Below, in pieces: positions 52,440 to 61,481 of a stretch of 64,000 nucleotides of DNA. The stretch's first letter is position 1; each line of letters starts with the position of its first letter. The translations under genes were made by a program, and so were the position numbers. The DNA lies in the NCBI GenBank assembly GCA_948566455.1, contig CAOYQO010000012.1, positions 1 to 64,000 on the forward strand, in the 5' to 3' direction. This DNA comes from an uncultured Phocaeicola sp. (GTDB lineage: Bacteria; Bacteroidota; Bacteroidia; Bacteroidales; Bacteroidaceae). The notes under the pieces were generated by a model. It ran no database searches, was not told the origin of the DNA, and was given only the letters and a program-made list of their open reading frames with translations.

Positions 52440-53810
52440 CTATAATCCCAACTTCTCAATCTTCCGATACAATGCAAAGCGCGTGATTCCCAGATACTCT
52501 GCGGCCCGCGTCATATTCCCTTCGCTCAATCGCATAGCCTTTTCTACAGCCTGCCGTTCCAATTGCTCCAGATTGAGTACTTCTTCCTCCTTCTTAGGAC
52601 GGGGTGAAGAAGCCTGAAACAGGAAATTGTCTGGACGAAGCAACGAACCGTCACCCAGAATTACGGCACGCTCCATCGTATGTTGCAACTCACGCACATT
52701 TCCCGGCCAGGGATAACGCAGTAATTTCGCTTTTGCTTCACGCGTCAAGCCCCGCATTTCCTTCTGATATTTACGGGCATAGCGCTGCAGAAAATGGTCT
52801 GCCAGGAGGATAATATCATTTCCCCGTTCCCGCAATGGAGGGATGTGTAATTCAATCGTATTGATGCGATAAAGCAAGTCTTGCCGGAAATTTCCTTCTT
52901 CCACCAGATGGCGGATATCTGCATTTGTGGCACATATCAACCGTACATCAATAGGTACAGACTGCGTACTCCCTAGACGATTGATCCGGCGTTTTTCAAT
53001 GGCTGTCAGTAACTTGGCCTGCATGGACAATGAAAGATTACCTATTTCATCCAGAAACAGCGTACCTCCCGTTGCCACCTCCATACGTCCGGCTTTCGGT
53101 TTTCGGGCATCAGTAAATGCTCCTTTCTCATAACCGAATAATTCACTTTCAAATAATTGTTCAGGAATGCTTCCAAGGTCAATCGTTACAAACGGACGGC
53201 CGTAGCGTGGCGAACATCGGTATAGCAAACGGGCTATTACATCTTTACCTGTTCCATTCTCACCAAGAATAAGAATATTAGCATCTGTATCGCGTAATTT
53301 CTCTATCGTTGCAAACACCTCTTGCATCGCAGCTGATTCACCAATTATAGATTCTTCTACACCACTGCCTGCGCCACTAAGTACTTCCACCTGTTCTTTC
53401 AGCAGATTCACTTCACATCGGGAACGACGCAACTTGATACCAGACGAGAGGGTAGCAAGTAGTTTTTCTTTCTCCCATGGTTTGGGGATAAAATCGGTGG
53501 CGCCCGCTTTAATTGCCCGTACTGCTTTATCCGTATCTGCATATGCTGTCATGAAAATAACAACTGCCTGAGAATCGATACGCAATATTTGTTCCAGGCT
53601 CTCAAAACCTTCCTGTCCGCTTATGGCATCACGACTGAAATTCATATCCAGTAATATTATATCGGGCTGGAAAGTCGTCATGAAGTATTCAATACGATCA
53701 GGGGTTACTGCTACTTTAATCTTTTCCGCATAAGGCTCCAGTAAAAGGTTAAGGGCAAAAAGCACGTCCTCATTATCATCTACTATCAGTATCTTTCCTA
53801 ATTGTTCCAT
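52440..53810 (-). CDS. NtrC-family sigma-54 response regulator
   Basis: 456 aa from the ATG at 53810; a frame extending to 53909 would run into the palindrome region and is not favoured. The receiver domain has the acceptor Asp in IILLDMNFS. The AAA+ domain has Walker A GENGTGKD, Walker B GGTLFLDEIGN and the sigma-54 contact loop GAFTDA, where GAFTGA is usual. A Fis-type HTH ends the protein (MTRAAEYLGITRFALYRKIEKL). It should bind enhancer sites and drive sigma-54 RNA polymerase, most likely at the divergent TolC-permease promoter. A TATCTTTG -7-like element lies at 53844-53851. Confidence 0.94.
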   Translation of the reverse strand: MEQLGKILIVDDNEDVLFALNLLLEPYAEKIKVAVTPDRIEYFMTTFQPDIILLDMNFSRDAISGQEGFESLEQILRIDSQAVVIFMTAYADTDKAVRAIKAGATDFIPKPWEKEKLLATLSSGIKLRRSRCEVNLLKEQVEVLSGAGSGVEESIIGESAAMQEVFATIEKLRDTDANILILGENGTGKDVIARLLYRCSPRYGRPFVTIDLGSIPEQLFESELFGYEKGAFTDARKPKAGRMEVATGGTLFLDEIGNLSLSMQAKLLTAIEKRRINRLGSTQSVPIDVRLICATNADIRHLVEEGNFRQDLLYRINTIELHIPPLRERGNDIILLADHFLQRYARKYQKEMRGLTREAKAKLLRYPWPGNVRELQHTMERAVILGDGSLLRPDNFLFQASSPRPKKEEEVLNLEQLERQAVEKAMRLSEGNMTRAAEYLGITRFALYRKIEKLGL

Positions 53811-53874
53811 AAAAGCTATTGTTTTTCTATCATCACTTGTCGGCAAAGATAGACAATATATCAATGTGTTGTGT

Positions 53875-53888
53875 GTGCGTATACGCAC
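53875..53888. promoter_or_regulatory. Palindrome, likely enhancer site of the NtrC-like regulator
   Basis: GTGCGTATACGCAC is a perfect 14-bp palindrome. A half-site GTGCG follows at 53896-53900. It lies about 75-90 bp upstream of the -24/-12 element at 53964-53980, a normal distance for an upstream activating sequence, and 65 bp upstream of the regulator gene itself. Confidence 0.7.
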
Positions 53889-53963
53889 TATTTTTGTGCG
53901 GTATGGCACAGAAGGAGATTTCCTTTGCCCGAAGTAATATTCTATATAACAATCAATTATAAT

Positions 53964-53980
53964 TTTGGCACGAGATTTGA
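53964..53980 (+). promoter_or_regulatory. Sigma-54 (-24/-12) promoter of the TolC-permease operon
   Basis: TTTGGCACGAGATTTGA matches the sigma-54 pattern TTGGCACG-N4-TTGC except for A instead of C in the last GC. The GG and the G of -12 are 10 bp apart as required. The start point would be near 53992, about 15 nt before the ATG at 54007. Confidence 0.72.
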
Positions 53981-54006
53981 ATATCTATTATCAAAAGGGA
54001 TATACT

Positions 54007-55500
54007 ATGTACAAAAATATACTATTATCATTGATAACCTGCAGTACTCTGGTAACCGCTACTGCCCAAGAACATACTATGGAATTGACCTTAGGACAAA
54101 CCATAGAGCGCGCTCGCCGACAATCGCCTGATGCACAAACTGCTCAACATAGCTTCCGTTCGGCCTATTGGAATTACAAATATTATAAGGCTAACTATCT
54201 GCCTGCTCTGAAATTGACTTCCGACCCTTATCTCAACCGTGCCATTAACAAAGTCACCATGGGTGATGGTAGTGTAAAGTTTGTAGAACAAAACCTATTG
54301 AGTACCGACCTGACTCTAAGTTTGACGCAGAATATTCCGTGGACAGGTGGTACATTGTTCGTGGAAACCTCCGCCCAGCGTCTTGACTTGTTTAGCGATC
54401 ACTCTACTTCCTGGCAGACATCGCCGATAAATGTAGGTTACAGTCAGTCGCTTTTCGGATACAACAGTCTGAAATGGAACCGTCGTATCGAACCATTACG
54501 TTACCGGGAAGCCAAAAAGACTTATGTAGAAACTCTGGAGCTTGTAGCCGCTAATGCTACACAAAAATTCTTTGCCCTTGCCACAGCACAAAGTAACTAT
54601 GAAATAGCTTCTACCAACTATGCCAATGCAGATACCTTATATACCTATGCACAAGGACGCTATAATATAGGTACTATTACCGAAAATGAGATGTTGCAAC
54701 TGGAACTGAACAAACTGACAGAAGAGACCAACCGTATGAATGCCCATATTGAAGTGGAAAACTGTATGCAGGAGCTTCGCTCATACCTTGGTATCCAAGA
54801 GGATGTGCTAATCAAAGTCGACGTCAGCGATCATGTACCCAATCTTCAGATAGACCTGAATGCCGCTTTAATTACAGCCCGCCAAAATAGTCCGGATATA
54901 CTGAACATGCAACGTCGCAAACTAGAAAGTGAGAGTAAAGTAGCCAATGCTCGTGCTAATGCCGGACTGAAAGCCGATCTTTATCTCCGTTTCGGATTGA
55001 CACAAACAGGTGATAAGCTAAAAGACGCCTATCACAATCCTCTGGATCAACAATATGTAACCCTCGGCATCAGCCTGCCTATACTGGACTGGGGGCGGGG
55101 AAAGGGGCAGATTCGTGTGGCCCGCTCCAATCGAGATCTGACCTATACTCAAGTGGAGCAGGACAAAACAGACTTTGAATTGAATGTCCGCAAGCTGGTA
55201 AAACAATTCAATCTGCAATCCCAGCGCGTACACATTGCCGCCCGCACGGATGAAACAGCACAACGACGTGCGGATGTAGCCCGGCGGCTCTATATTTTAG
55301 GAAAATCTACCGTACTCGATCTCAATGCTTCTATCAGCGAAAAGGATGCTGCCCGACGTAATTATATAACTGCATTATATAATTACTGGAGCCTGTACTA
55401 TACTCTCCGTAGCCTTACACTTTATGATTTTGAAAAAGATGCCCCGCTGACGGAAACGGAAAGAATAGAAGAAGTGATGGATGCAATGATAAGAAAATAA
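54007..55500 (+). CDS. TolC family outer-membrane efflux protein
   Basis: 497 aa from the ATG at 54007; a start at 53965 would fall inside the -24/-12 promoter. A signal peptide ends near VTATAQ. The two TolC-type repeats of long helices and strands are visible (for example MELTLGQTIERARRQSPDAQTAQ and LDLNASISEKDAARRNYITALYNYW). It should form the outer-membrane duct for the permease/adaptor system encoded downstream in the same operon (11 bp to the next gene). Confidence 0.92.
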   Translation: MYKNILLSLITCSTLVTATAQEHTMELTLGQTIERARRQSPDAQTAQHSFRSAYWNYKYYKANYLPALKLTSDPYLNRAINKVTMGDGSVKFVEQNLLSTDLTLSLTQNIPWTGGTLFVETSAQRLDLFSDHSTSWQTSPINVGYSQSLFGYNSLKWNRRIEPLRYREAKKTYVETLELVAANATQKFFALATAQSNYEIASTNYANADTLYTYAQGRYNIGTITENEMLQLELNKLTEETNRMNAHIEVENCMQELRSYLGIQEDVLIKVDVSDHVPNLQIDLNAALITARQNSPDILNMQRRKLESESKVANARANAGLKADLYLRFGLTQTGDKLKDAYHNPLDQQYVTLGISLPILDWGRGKGQIRVARSNRDLTYTQVEQDKTDFELNVRKLVKQFNLQSQRVHIAARTDETAQRRADVARRLYILGKSTVLDLNASISEKDAARRNYITALYNYWSLYYTLRSLTLYDFEKDAPLTETERIEEVMDAMIRK

Positions 55501-55511
55501 AGATTGAAAAT

Positions 55512-57842
55512 ATGTTGAAGCACTATTTGACTGTTGCTTTTCGCAACCTGATAAAATACAAGACGCAGACGGTTATCAGTATTATCGGTTTGGCAGTAGG
55601 GTTTGCCAGCTTTGCCTTGTCGGGTATGTGGCTGAGGTATGAGTTGACGTACGACATACATCAACCGGCAGCAGATCGCAATTACATGGCAGGAATGACT
55701 TCCGTGCATAATAATTCGGGATATGTACGATACACTTCCGTTTTGCTGGCAGGACATCTGAAAGATAATTATCCGGAAATAGAAGATGCCTGCTCAGTCG
55801 GGTTGCGCAATATGAAAATAGAAGGGAAAGAATATCAGTATATGAAGGTCGACTCTTCTTTCTTCTTTATGTTTCCTGTTACTCTGGTGGCTGGTAGTTA
55901 TCAATTTCTGCATCGCGAAGGTGAAGCAGGTATTACGGAATCGGCTGCTAAGCGTTTGTTTGGTTCAGAATCTCCTTTAGGTAAAAAGATAAAGAAAGAA
56001 TGGTCTTTTTCCGGTCAGGAGCTGACTATTACAGCTGTTTTCAAAGAGTGGAAGGAACACTCTAATTACAATTTCGATTTCCTGGTACCTATCGAACAAA
56101 AGTATGCACAGTGGGGATATCAGTCAATGAATACCTTAGTCCGCCTACATTCAGGGGTTAATGTTGAAGAACTGAGCCGGAAGTTACTGAATATATCAGT
56201 TACGGAAAAGTATGAAAACAATGGGCATACAACCGAATATAAAAATAACATAGGAGTGATTCTTACTCCTTTAACCGAACTCCATTATACTCATCCTCAG
56301 AATGATGCTACTATTCATTTGGAACACATCCGTTTGTTTTGTCTGATCGGCCTGCTGATTGTATTAAGCGCCTTATTCAATTATTTAATCATGTATCTCA
56401 TCCGCATTCGCATGAGGCAGCGTGAAATGGCACTCCGCAAAGTAAACGGAGCTTCGGACAGTAGTCTGATGCTACTTTTAATGTCAGAGCTTTTTCTGCT
56501 GATTGTAATTGCATTATTCATAGGAGGATTATTAATTGAGCTACTGTCGCCTGCTTTCAAAAAACTGTCCATGATAGAAGAGAACAGAATGTTTTTCTAC
56601 CGCGAATCCATCTTATATATGGGGGGAATCATTATGGCAGCCATCCTTTTTTCCTGGTTGACCCTGCTTACACAACGTCATCATACGCTGCAATCATCAA
56701 TAGTTTCAGCATCCGGGCGAGGTTTCTCCATGTTCTTTCGTAAAATAGGATTGTGGTTTCAGTTGGCTCTTAGTATTGGCTTCATTTTTTGTACTATAGT
56801 CATGATAAAGCAATTGCATCACCTCTATACATCCAGAGATATGGGATTCGCTAATATGGAAATTGGTATTGTGAAATACATGGAAGGATTAACAGATAGA
56901 CATGAATTAGAGAATGGCATGAAGCAAATTCCTTTTATCGAATACCATCAATTAGTCGATGCGCCATTTAATATTAATGGAAGCTCTGTTCGTATAATAA
57001 AGAGATGGGATGGAAGCGAAAAAGATGCTGAAAGTGTGAGTATACAACAAAACAAATTAAATAAAGATATATTCAATCTCTTTGGGTTAGAAATGGCAGC
57101 CGGCGCATTCCCCAACGAGGAAGAAGCCGGCGATAATGTTCTCATTAATGAATCAGCCGCCCATGTCTTTGGCTGGGACGGGGAGGCTATCGGAAAGAAA
57201 TTTGAGAATTATACTGTGACAGGTGTAATAAAAGACCTTCGTTTGTCACCCATTTTTCCCGCATTGCCCAGCCTTTACCAAATTACGAATCAATCGACAA
57301 ACGATTTACCACCCATCCATACATTCACCTATCAAGGTAGTTTGGGAGAAACCAAGAAGAAAATAGAGGCACATTTTCAAAAAACTTATCCGGAGTTTAG
57401 TATGCAAGTCACCAGTGTACGACAAATGATAGAGGATGCACTTGTTTCGGAACGGGCTTTAATGAAATTATTATCTGTGGCATCTGTGGTATGCGTAATT
57501 ATTGCCATATTCGGAATATTCTCCCTGGTCAGTCTCTCGTGCGAGCAGCGCCGCAAGGAGATTGCTATCCGAAAAGTGAATGGGGCAACACTACGGGATA
57601 TCATAGGTATCTTTATTAAAGAATATATGGTACTGTTAGTTTTTGCGGCCGTGATAGCTTTCCCAATAGGGTACATGATTATGAAACAATGGTTGGCAAC
57701 CTATATTATTCAAACCACAGTTTCTTGGTGGATCTATGCTGGTATTTTGACAGCAGTCATTCTGATTATTTTTATCAGCATAGGCTGGCGAGTATTGCAG
57801 GCCGCCCAGAGAAATCCGGCGGAGGAAATAAAAACGGAATAA
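55512..57842 (+). CDS. FtsX/MacB-type ABC permease
   Basis: 776 aa. It starts with an N-terminal helix (KYKTQTVISIIGLAVGFASFALSGMW), then a periplasmic MacB-like domain at about 45-260. A first FtsX module of three helices ends in IRIRMRQREMALRKVNGAS, and a second periplasmic domain and FtsX module (SCEQRRKEIAIRKVNGA) end the protein. No ATPase domain is present. It is paralogous to the 59155 gene, with many identical blocks. An ATPase must be supplied by another gene, not seen in the window. It likely moves a lipid, peptide or drug, or senses envelope state. Confidence 0.88.
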   Translation: MLKHYLTVAFRNLIKYKTQTVISIIGLAVGFASFALSGMWLRYELTYDIHQPAADRNYMAGMTSVHNNSGYVRYTSVLLAGHLKDNYPEIEDACSVGLRNMKIEGKEYQYMKVDSSFFFMFPVTLVAGSYQFLHREGEAGITESAAKRLFGSESPLGKKIKKEWSFSGQELTITAVFKEWKEHSNYNFDFLVPIEQKYAQWGYQSMNTLVRLHSGVNVEELSRKLLNISVTEKYENNGHTTEYKNNIGVILTPLTELHYTHPQNDATIHLEHIRLFCLIGLLIVLSALFNYLIMYLIRIRMRQREMALRKVNGASDSSLMLLLMSELFLLIVIALFIGGLLIELLSPAFKKLSMIEENRMFFYRESILYMGGIIMAAILFSWLTLLTQRHHTLQSSIVSASGRGFSMFFRKIGLWFQLALSIGFIFCTIVMIKQLHHLYTSRDMGFANMEIGIVKYMEGLTDRHELENGMKQIPFIEYHQLVDAPFNINGSSVRIIKRWDGSEKDAESVSIQQNKLNKDIFNLFGLEMAAGAFPNEEEAGDNVLINESAAHVFGWDGEAIGKKFENYTVTGVIKDLRLSPIFPALPSLYQITNQSTNDLPPIHTFTYQGSLGETKKKIEAHFQKTYPEFSMQVTSVRQMIEDALVSERALMKLLSVASVVCVIIAIFGIFSLVSLSCEQRRKEIAIRKVNGATLRDIIGIFIKEYMVLLVFAAVIAFPIGYMIMKQWLATYIIQTTVSWWIYAGILTAVILIIFISIGWRVLQAAQRNPAEEIKTE

Positions 57843-57892
57843 GAACCATTGTATATAACCTGATTATTAAATCGAAAATAAAATAGAACATC

Positions 57893-59143
57893 ATGGATAT
57901 TAAACTAGAAAAGAAACCTTGGTACATCCGTTACCGTTATTATCTGGCAGGAGGCGTTGTTTTTTTCGCTTTCATTGTCTACGTCATTATCCTTTCTGCC
58001 GGTCCCAGCAAACTGCGTATCGACCAGGAAAATGTACAGATTGCTGAAGTTAAGAATGATAAGTTCATGGAGTATGTAGATGTAGAAGGACTTATCCAGC
58101 CCATTCTTACCATTATCGTTAATGCCCGTGAATCAGGAAGCGTAGATCGCATTGTAGGCGAGGAGGGAAGCCTGTTACAGAAAGGAGATACAATCCTTGT
58201 ACTCGAAAATCCCGATCTGATACATAGTATCGAAGAGCAACGCGATGATCTGGAAAAGCAATTGATTTCTTTCCGTGAGAAAGAGATCGAAATGGAGCAA
58301 AAGAGCCTGACCCTTCAACAACAAACTTTACAGACCAACTATGAGCTGGCTCGTCTTCAAAAAAGTTTCAATCTCGATAAGGAAGAGTTTAAAATGGGAA
58401 TTAAAAGCAAAGCTCAGTTGGAAGTTGCCGAAGATGAATACAATTATAATGTTAAGAAGGCAAAGTTACAACGTGAGAGTTTACGTCAGGATTCCGTCGT
58501 TGCCATTATTCGCAAGGACTTGATCCATAATGACCGGGAACGCGAACGCAAGAAGTATGAACGTGCTTGCGAACGACTGGACAATTTAATAATTAAGGCC
58601 CCCGTCGCCGGGCAACTTAGCTTTGTAAAAGTTACCCCTGGGCAACAAGTAGCATCCAACCAAGGCATTGCAGAAATCAAGGTATTAGATCAATATAAAA
58701 TTCACACTTCTCTTAGCGAATACTACATAGACCGCATCACAACAGGACTTCCCGCCACTATTAATTATCAGGGACGCAAATATCCGCTCCGCATCACCAA
58801 AGTAGTGCCCGAAGTAAAAGACCGCACTTTCGATGTGGACTTGGTATTTACCGGAGAAATGCCTGACAACGTACGTGTAGGTAAAAGTTTCCGCGTACAA
58901 ATAGAATTGGGGCAACCGGAACAGGCTATTGTTATCCCTCGTGGCAACTTCTATCAATCCACCGGTGGACAATGGATATACAAACTGAATGCATCCAAAA
59001 CCAAAGCTACACGTGTTCCTCTCAGCATCGGGCGCCAGAACCCGCAGCAATACGAGATTACAGACGGTTTACAAGCCGGAGACTGGGTTATTACAACAGG
59101 ATATGATAACTTTGGCGAAGCGGAAGAGCTAATATTAAAGTAA
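57893..59143 (+). CDS. HlyD/RND-type periplasmic adaptor protein
   Basis: 416 aa. A single N-terminal membrane helix (about 17-35) precedes a biotinyl-lipoyl-like half (NARESGSVDRIVGEEGSLLQKGDTIL). A coiled-coil hairpin spans about 105-205 and the second lipoyl half is LIIKAPVAGQLSFVKVTPGQQV. Beta-barrel and membrane-proximal domains complete it. It should bridge the FtsX-type permeases and the TolC-like channel. It is placed between two paralogous permease genes (51 bp after the first, 12 bp before the next). Confidence 0.92.
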   Translation: MDIKLEKKPWYIRYRYYLAGGVVFFAFIVYVIILSAGPSKLRIDQENVQIAEVKNDKFMEYVDVEGLIQPILTIIVNARESGSVDRIVGEEGSLLQKGDTILVLENPDLIHSIEEQRDDLEKQLISFREKEIEMEQKSLTLQQQTLQTNYELARLQKSFNLDKEEFKMGIKSKAQLEVAEDEYNYNVKKAKLQRESLRQDSVVAIIRKDLIHNDRERERKKYERACERLDNLIIKAPVAGQLSFVKVTPGQQVASNQGIAEIKVLDQYKIHTSLSEYYIDRITTGLPATINYQGRKYPLRITKVVPEVKDRTFDVDLVFTGEMPDNVRVGKSFRVQIELGQPEQAIVIPRGNFYQSTGGQWIYKLNASKTKATRVPLSIGRQNPQQYEITDGLQAGDWVITTGYDNFGEAEELILK

Positions 59144-59154
59144 AGAACAAATAC

Positions 59155-61458
59155 ATGATACAACATTATCTGAAAATAGCAATAAGAAACCTGTTGAAGT
59201 ACAGAATGCAGACTCTGATCAGCATTATTGGCTTAACCGTAGGTTTTGTCAGCTTTTCCCTGTCCGGCATGTGGATGAATTATGAGCAAAGTTATGATAA
59301 TTTTCATGATGGAGCCGACAGAGTCTATGTGGCAAGTGTTCCTTCCGTATTTAGAACCAGTGGTTTCTCAACTACGACTTCTCCTTTGCTGGCCCCTCAT
59401 CTGGTCAATACCTTTCCTGAAATAGAAGTTGCGACTTATACAAACTTCACAACAGAGTATAACGATGATCAGAACAGGCATTGGACCATGATATCGGTAG
59501 ACAGTGCTTTTATCTCCATGTTTCCGGTTACGGTATTGGAAGGCAGTTTGCAGTTTTTGTACAATACTGCCGATGAGATAGCCATTAGCGATAAAGCTGC
59601 CCGCTTGCTTTTCGGTAAGGAATCACCTATTGGCAAGGAGTTTCCGCTTGATAAGAAAATGACTGTTACTGCCGTGGTTCAAAAATGGAAAGGACATTCT
59701 AATTATGAATTCGACGTGATTTCAAGGCGAAAAGCCCCGGAATATCTGGACTGGGGCTATGCATCCGGAACTACCTTGTTTCGCGTTGCTCCCGGTACCG
59801 ACATGGACGCTTTGGGTAAAAAGCTAAAAGATATAGAAGTCGATATGAAAGGAAATATACGGAAATATCCTGTTCACATTACTCCTATAACGGAATATCA
59901 TTATACACATCCCAAATACAATATATTTATCCGTATAGAATATGTCCGCCTCTTTTGTCTGATCAGCCTGCTAATCGTTTTGGGAGCGCTATCCAACTAT
60001 CTCATTATCTACCTGATACGCATTCGCATGAGGCAGCGTGAATGGGCACTCCGTAAAGTGAATGGAGCATCGGAAAGAAGTCTGGTCGCCTTGCTGATGT
60101 CTGAGATTGTATTACTACTGCTGGCTTCAGTTCCTGTCGGCTTCTTATTGGTGGAAGTTTCTCTCCCCATATTCAAGCGCTGGTCTTACATCACTGAAGA
60201 GAATAATCTCTTTTTTTATAAAGAGACGCTTATCTATATGTCAATCGTCATAGGAACCGTTCTACTTTTTGCCTGGCTCACCTTGTTGGTTCAACGGCGT
60301 TTTACATTACAGTCGGCTATATCTTCCGCTATCACCCGTCGCTTTTCTACCTTCTACCGACGGATAGGGGTTTGGTTTCAATTGGTGGTCAGTATTGGTT
60401 TTATATTTTGTACAATAATGATGATGAAACAATTGCATCATCTGCGTACATCTGCCGACATGGGAGTCACCAATACTGATATAGAGTATGTGGCCTATCT
60501 TGAAGGTATCCCTGACAGTGATAAAGAACATTGGGTAAAACTAATGAAAGAAATTCCGGACATTGATTTTCGGGAAGTCTCAAATTTCCCCTTACCGGGA
60601 TTATCCCAATCTATGTTTACAGCCGTAGAATGGGATGGCAAACAACCGGGAGATAAAGAAGTAGCTGTCAATGATTTCCAGATTTCAAAAGAAACATTCG
60701 ATTTATTAGGATTACAGTTAGTGGCCGGTATTTTCCCGGATGAGTCATCCAGCCCTAATGACATACTGATAAACGAATCATTAGCAAAAAAACTGGGTTG
60801 GAAAGACCCTGTTGGAAAGAAGTTTCATAAATCTTATGTGGTAGTCGGTGTTTTGAAAGATATCCGCCTTTCACCCATCACGCAGGCTTTGCCGGCTATA
60901 TATACTGTATCGAAGTTTCCTCCCCGGAAACAGTATGTTTATACGTATCATGGGGAATATAAAGACGTTCTGAAGGCTATTAACAATCATATAAAGAAAA
61001 GTTATCCTGATTTTTACATGTGGTCACGGAGCGTAGGTCATATAATAGAAGAAGCTACCGCTTCCGAGAATATCTTGATGAAGCTGTTAACCGTAGCATC
61101 TATTGTTTGTGGAATTATTGCAGTCTTCGGAATATTTTCCTTAGTCAATCTATCATGCGAACAACGGCGCAAAGAGATTGCTATCCGTAAAGTGAATGGA
61201 GCTACCATTTCGGACATTATCAGTATATTCCTCCGGGAATATATGATATTACTGGCATTGGCTGCAATTGTTGCTTTTGCGGCGGGTTATATCGTCATGC
61301 AACATTGGCTGGAAGGATATGTCATTCAGACTTCTATCAATTGGTGGATTTATGTAATAATTCTGATCGTAGTTATTGTAATCATTTGCATTAGTATCGG
61401 CTGGCGGATATGGCAGGCTGCATGGCAGAATCCGGCAGAAGTGATTAAAAGTGAATAA
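59155..61458 (+). CDS. FtsX/MacB-type ABC permease, paralogue
   Basis: 767 aa. Architecture and many blocks match the 55512 gene (SIIGLTVGFVSFSLSGMWMNYE, IRIRMRQREWALRKVNGASERSL, SCEQRRKEIAIRKVNGATISD), so the pair arose by duplication. It has two FtsX modules and two periplasmic domains and no ATPase. The two may form a heterodimeric permease with the adaptor between them. Confidence 0.88.
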   Translation: MIQHYLKIAIRNLLKYRMQTLISIIGLTVGFVSFSLSGMWMNYEQSYDNFHDGADRVYVASVPSVFRTSGFSTTTSPLLAPHLVNTFPEIEVATYTNFTTEYNDDQNRHWTMISVDSAFISMFPVTVLEGSLQFLYNTADEIAISDKAARLLFGKESPIGKEFPLDKKMTVTAVVQKWKGHSNYEFDVISRRKAPEYLDWGYASGTTLFRVAPGTDMDALGKKLKDIEVDMKGNIRKYPVHITPITEYHYTHPKYNIFIRIEYVRLFCLISLLIVLGALSNYLIIYLIRIRMRQREWALRKVNGASERSLVALLMSEIVLLLLASVPVGFLLVEVSLPIFKRWSYITEENNLFFYKETLIYMSIVIGTVLLFAWLTLLVQRRFTLQSAISSAITRRFSTFYRRIGVWFQLVVSIGFIFCTIMMMKQLHHLRTSADMGVTNTDIEYVAYLEGIPDSDKEHWVKLMKEIPDIDFREVSNFPLPGLSQSMFTAVEWDGKQPGDKEVAVNDFQISKETFDLLGLQLVAGIFPDESSSPNDILINESLAKKLGWKDPVGKKFHKSYVVVGVLKDIRLSPITQALPAIYTVSKFPPRKQYVYTYHGEYKDVLKAINNHIKKSYPDFYMWSRSVGHIIEEATASENILMKLLTVASIVCGIIAVFGIFSLVNLSCEQRRKEIAIRKVNGATISDIISIFLREYMILLALAAIVAFAAGYIVMQHWLEGYVIQTSINWWIYVIILIVVIVIICISIGWRIWQAAWQNPAEVIKSE

Positions 61459-61481
61459 AAAACACATTATACTTGAAAAAT

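Noticed and set aside
53903..53920. TGGCAC at 53904 as a second sigma-54 promoter
   Set aside because: The base pair 10 bp after GG is not G(C/A) in a TTGC-like context; only the element at 53964-53980 has proper spacing.
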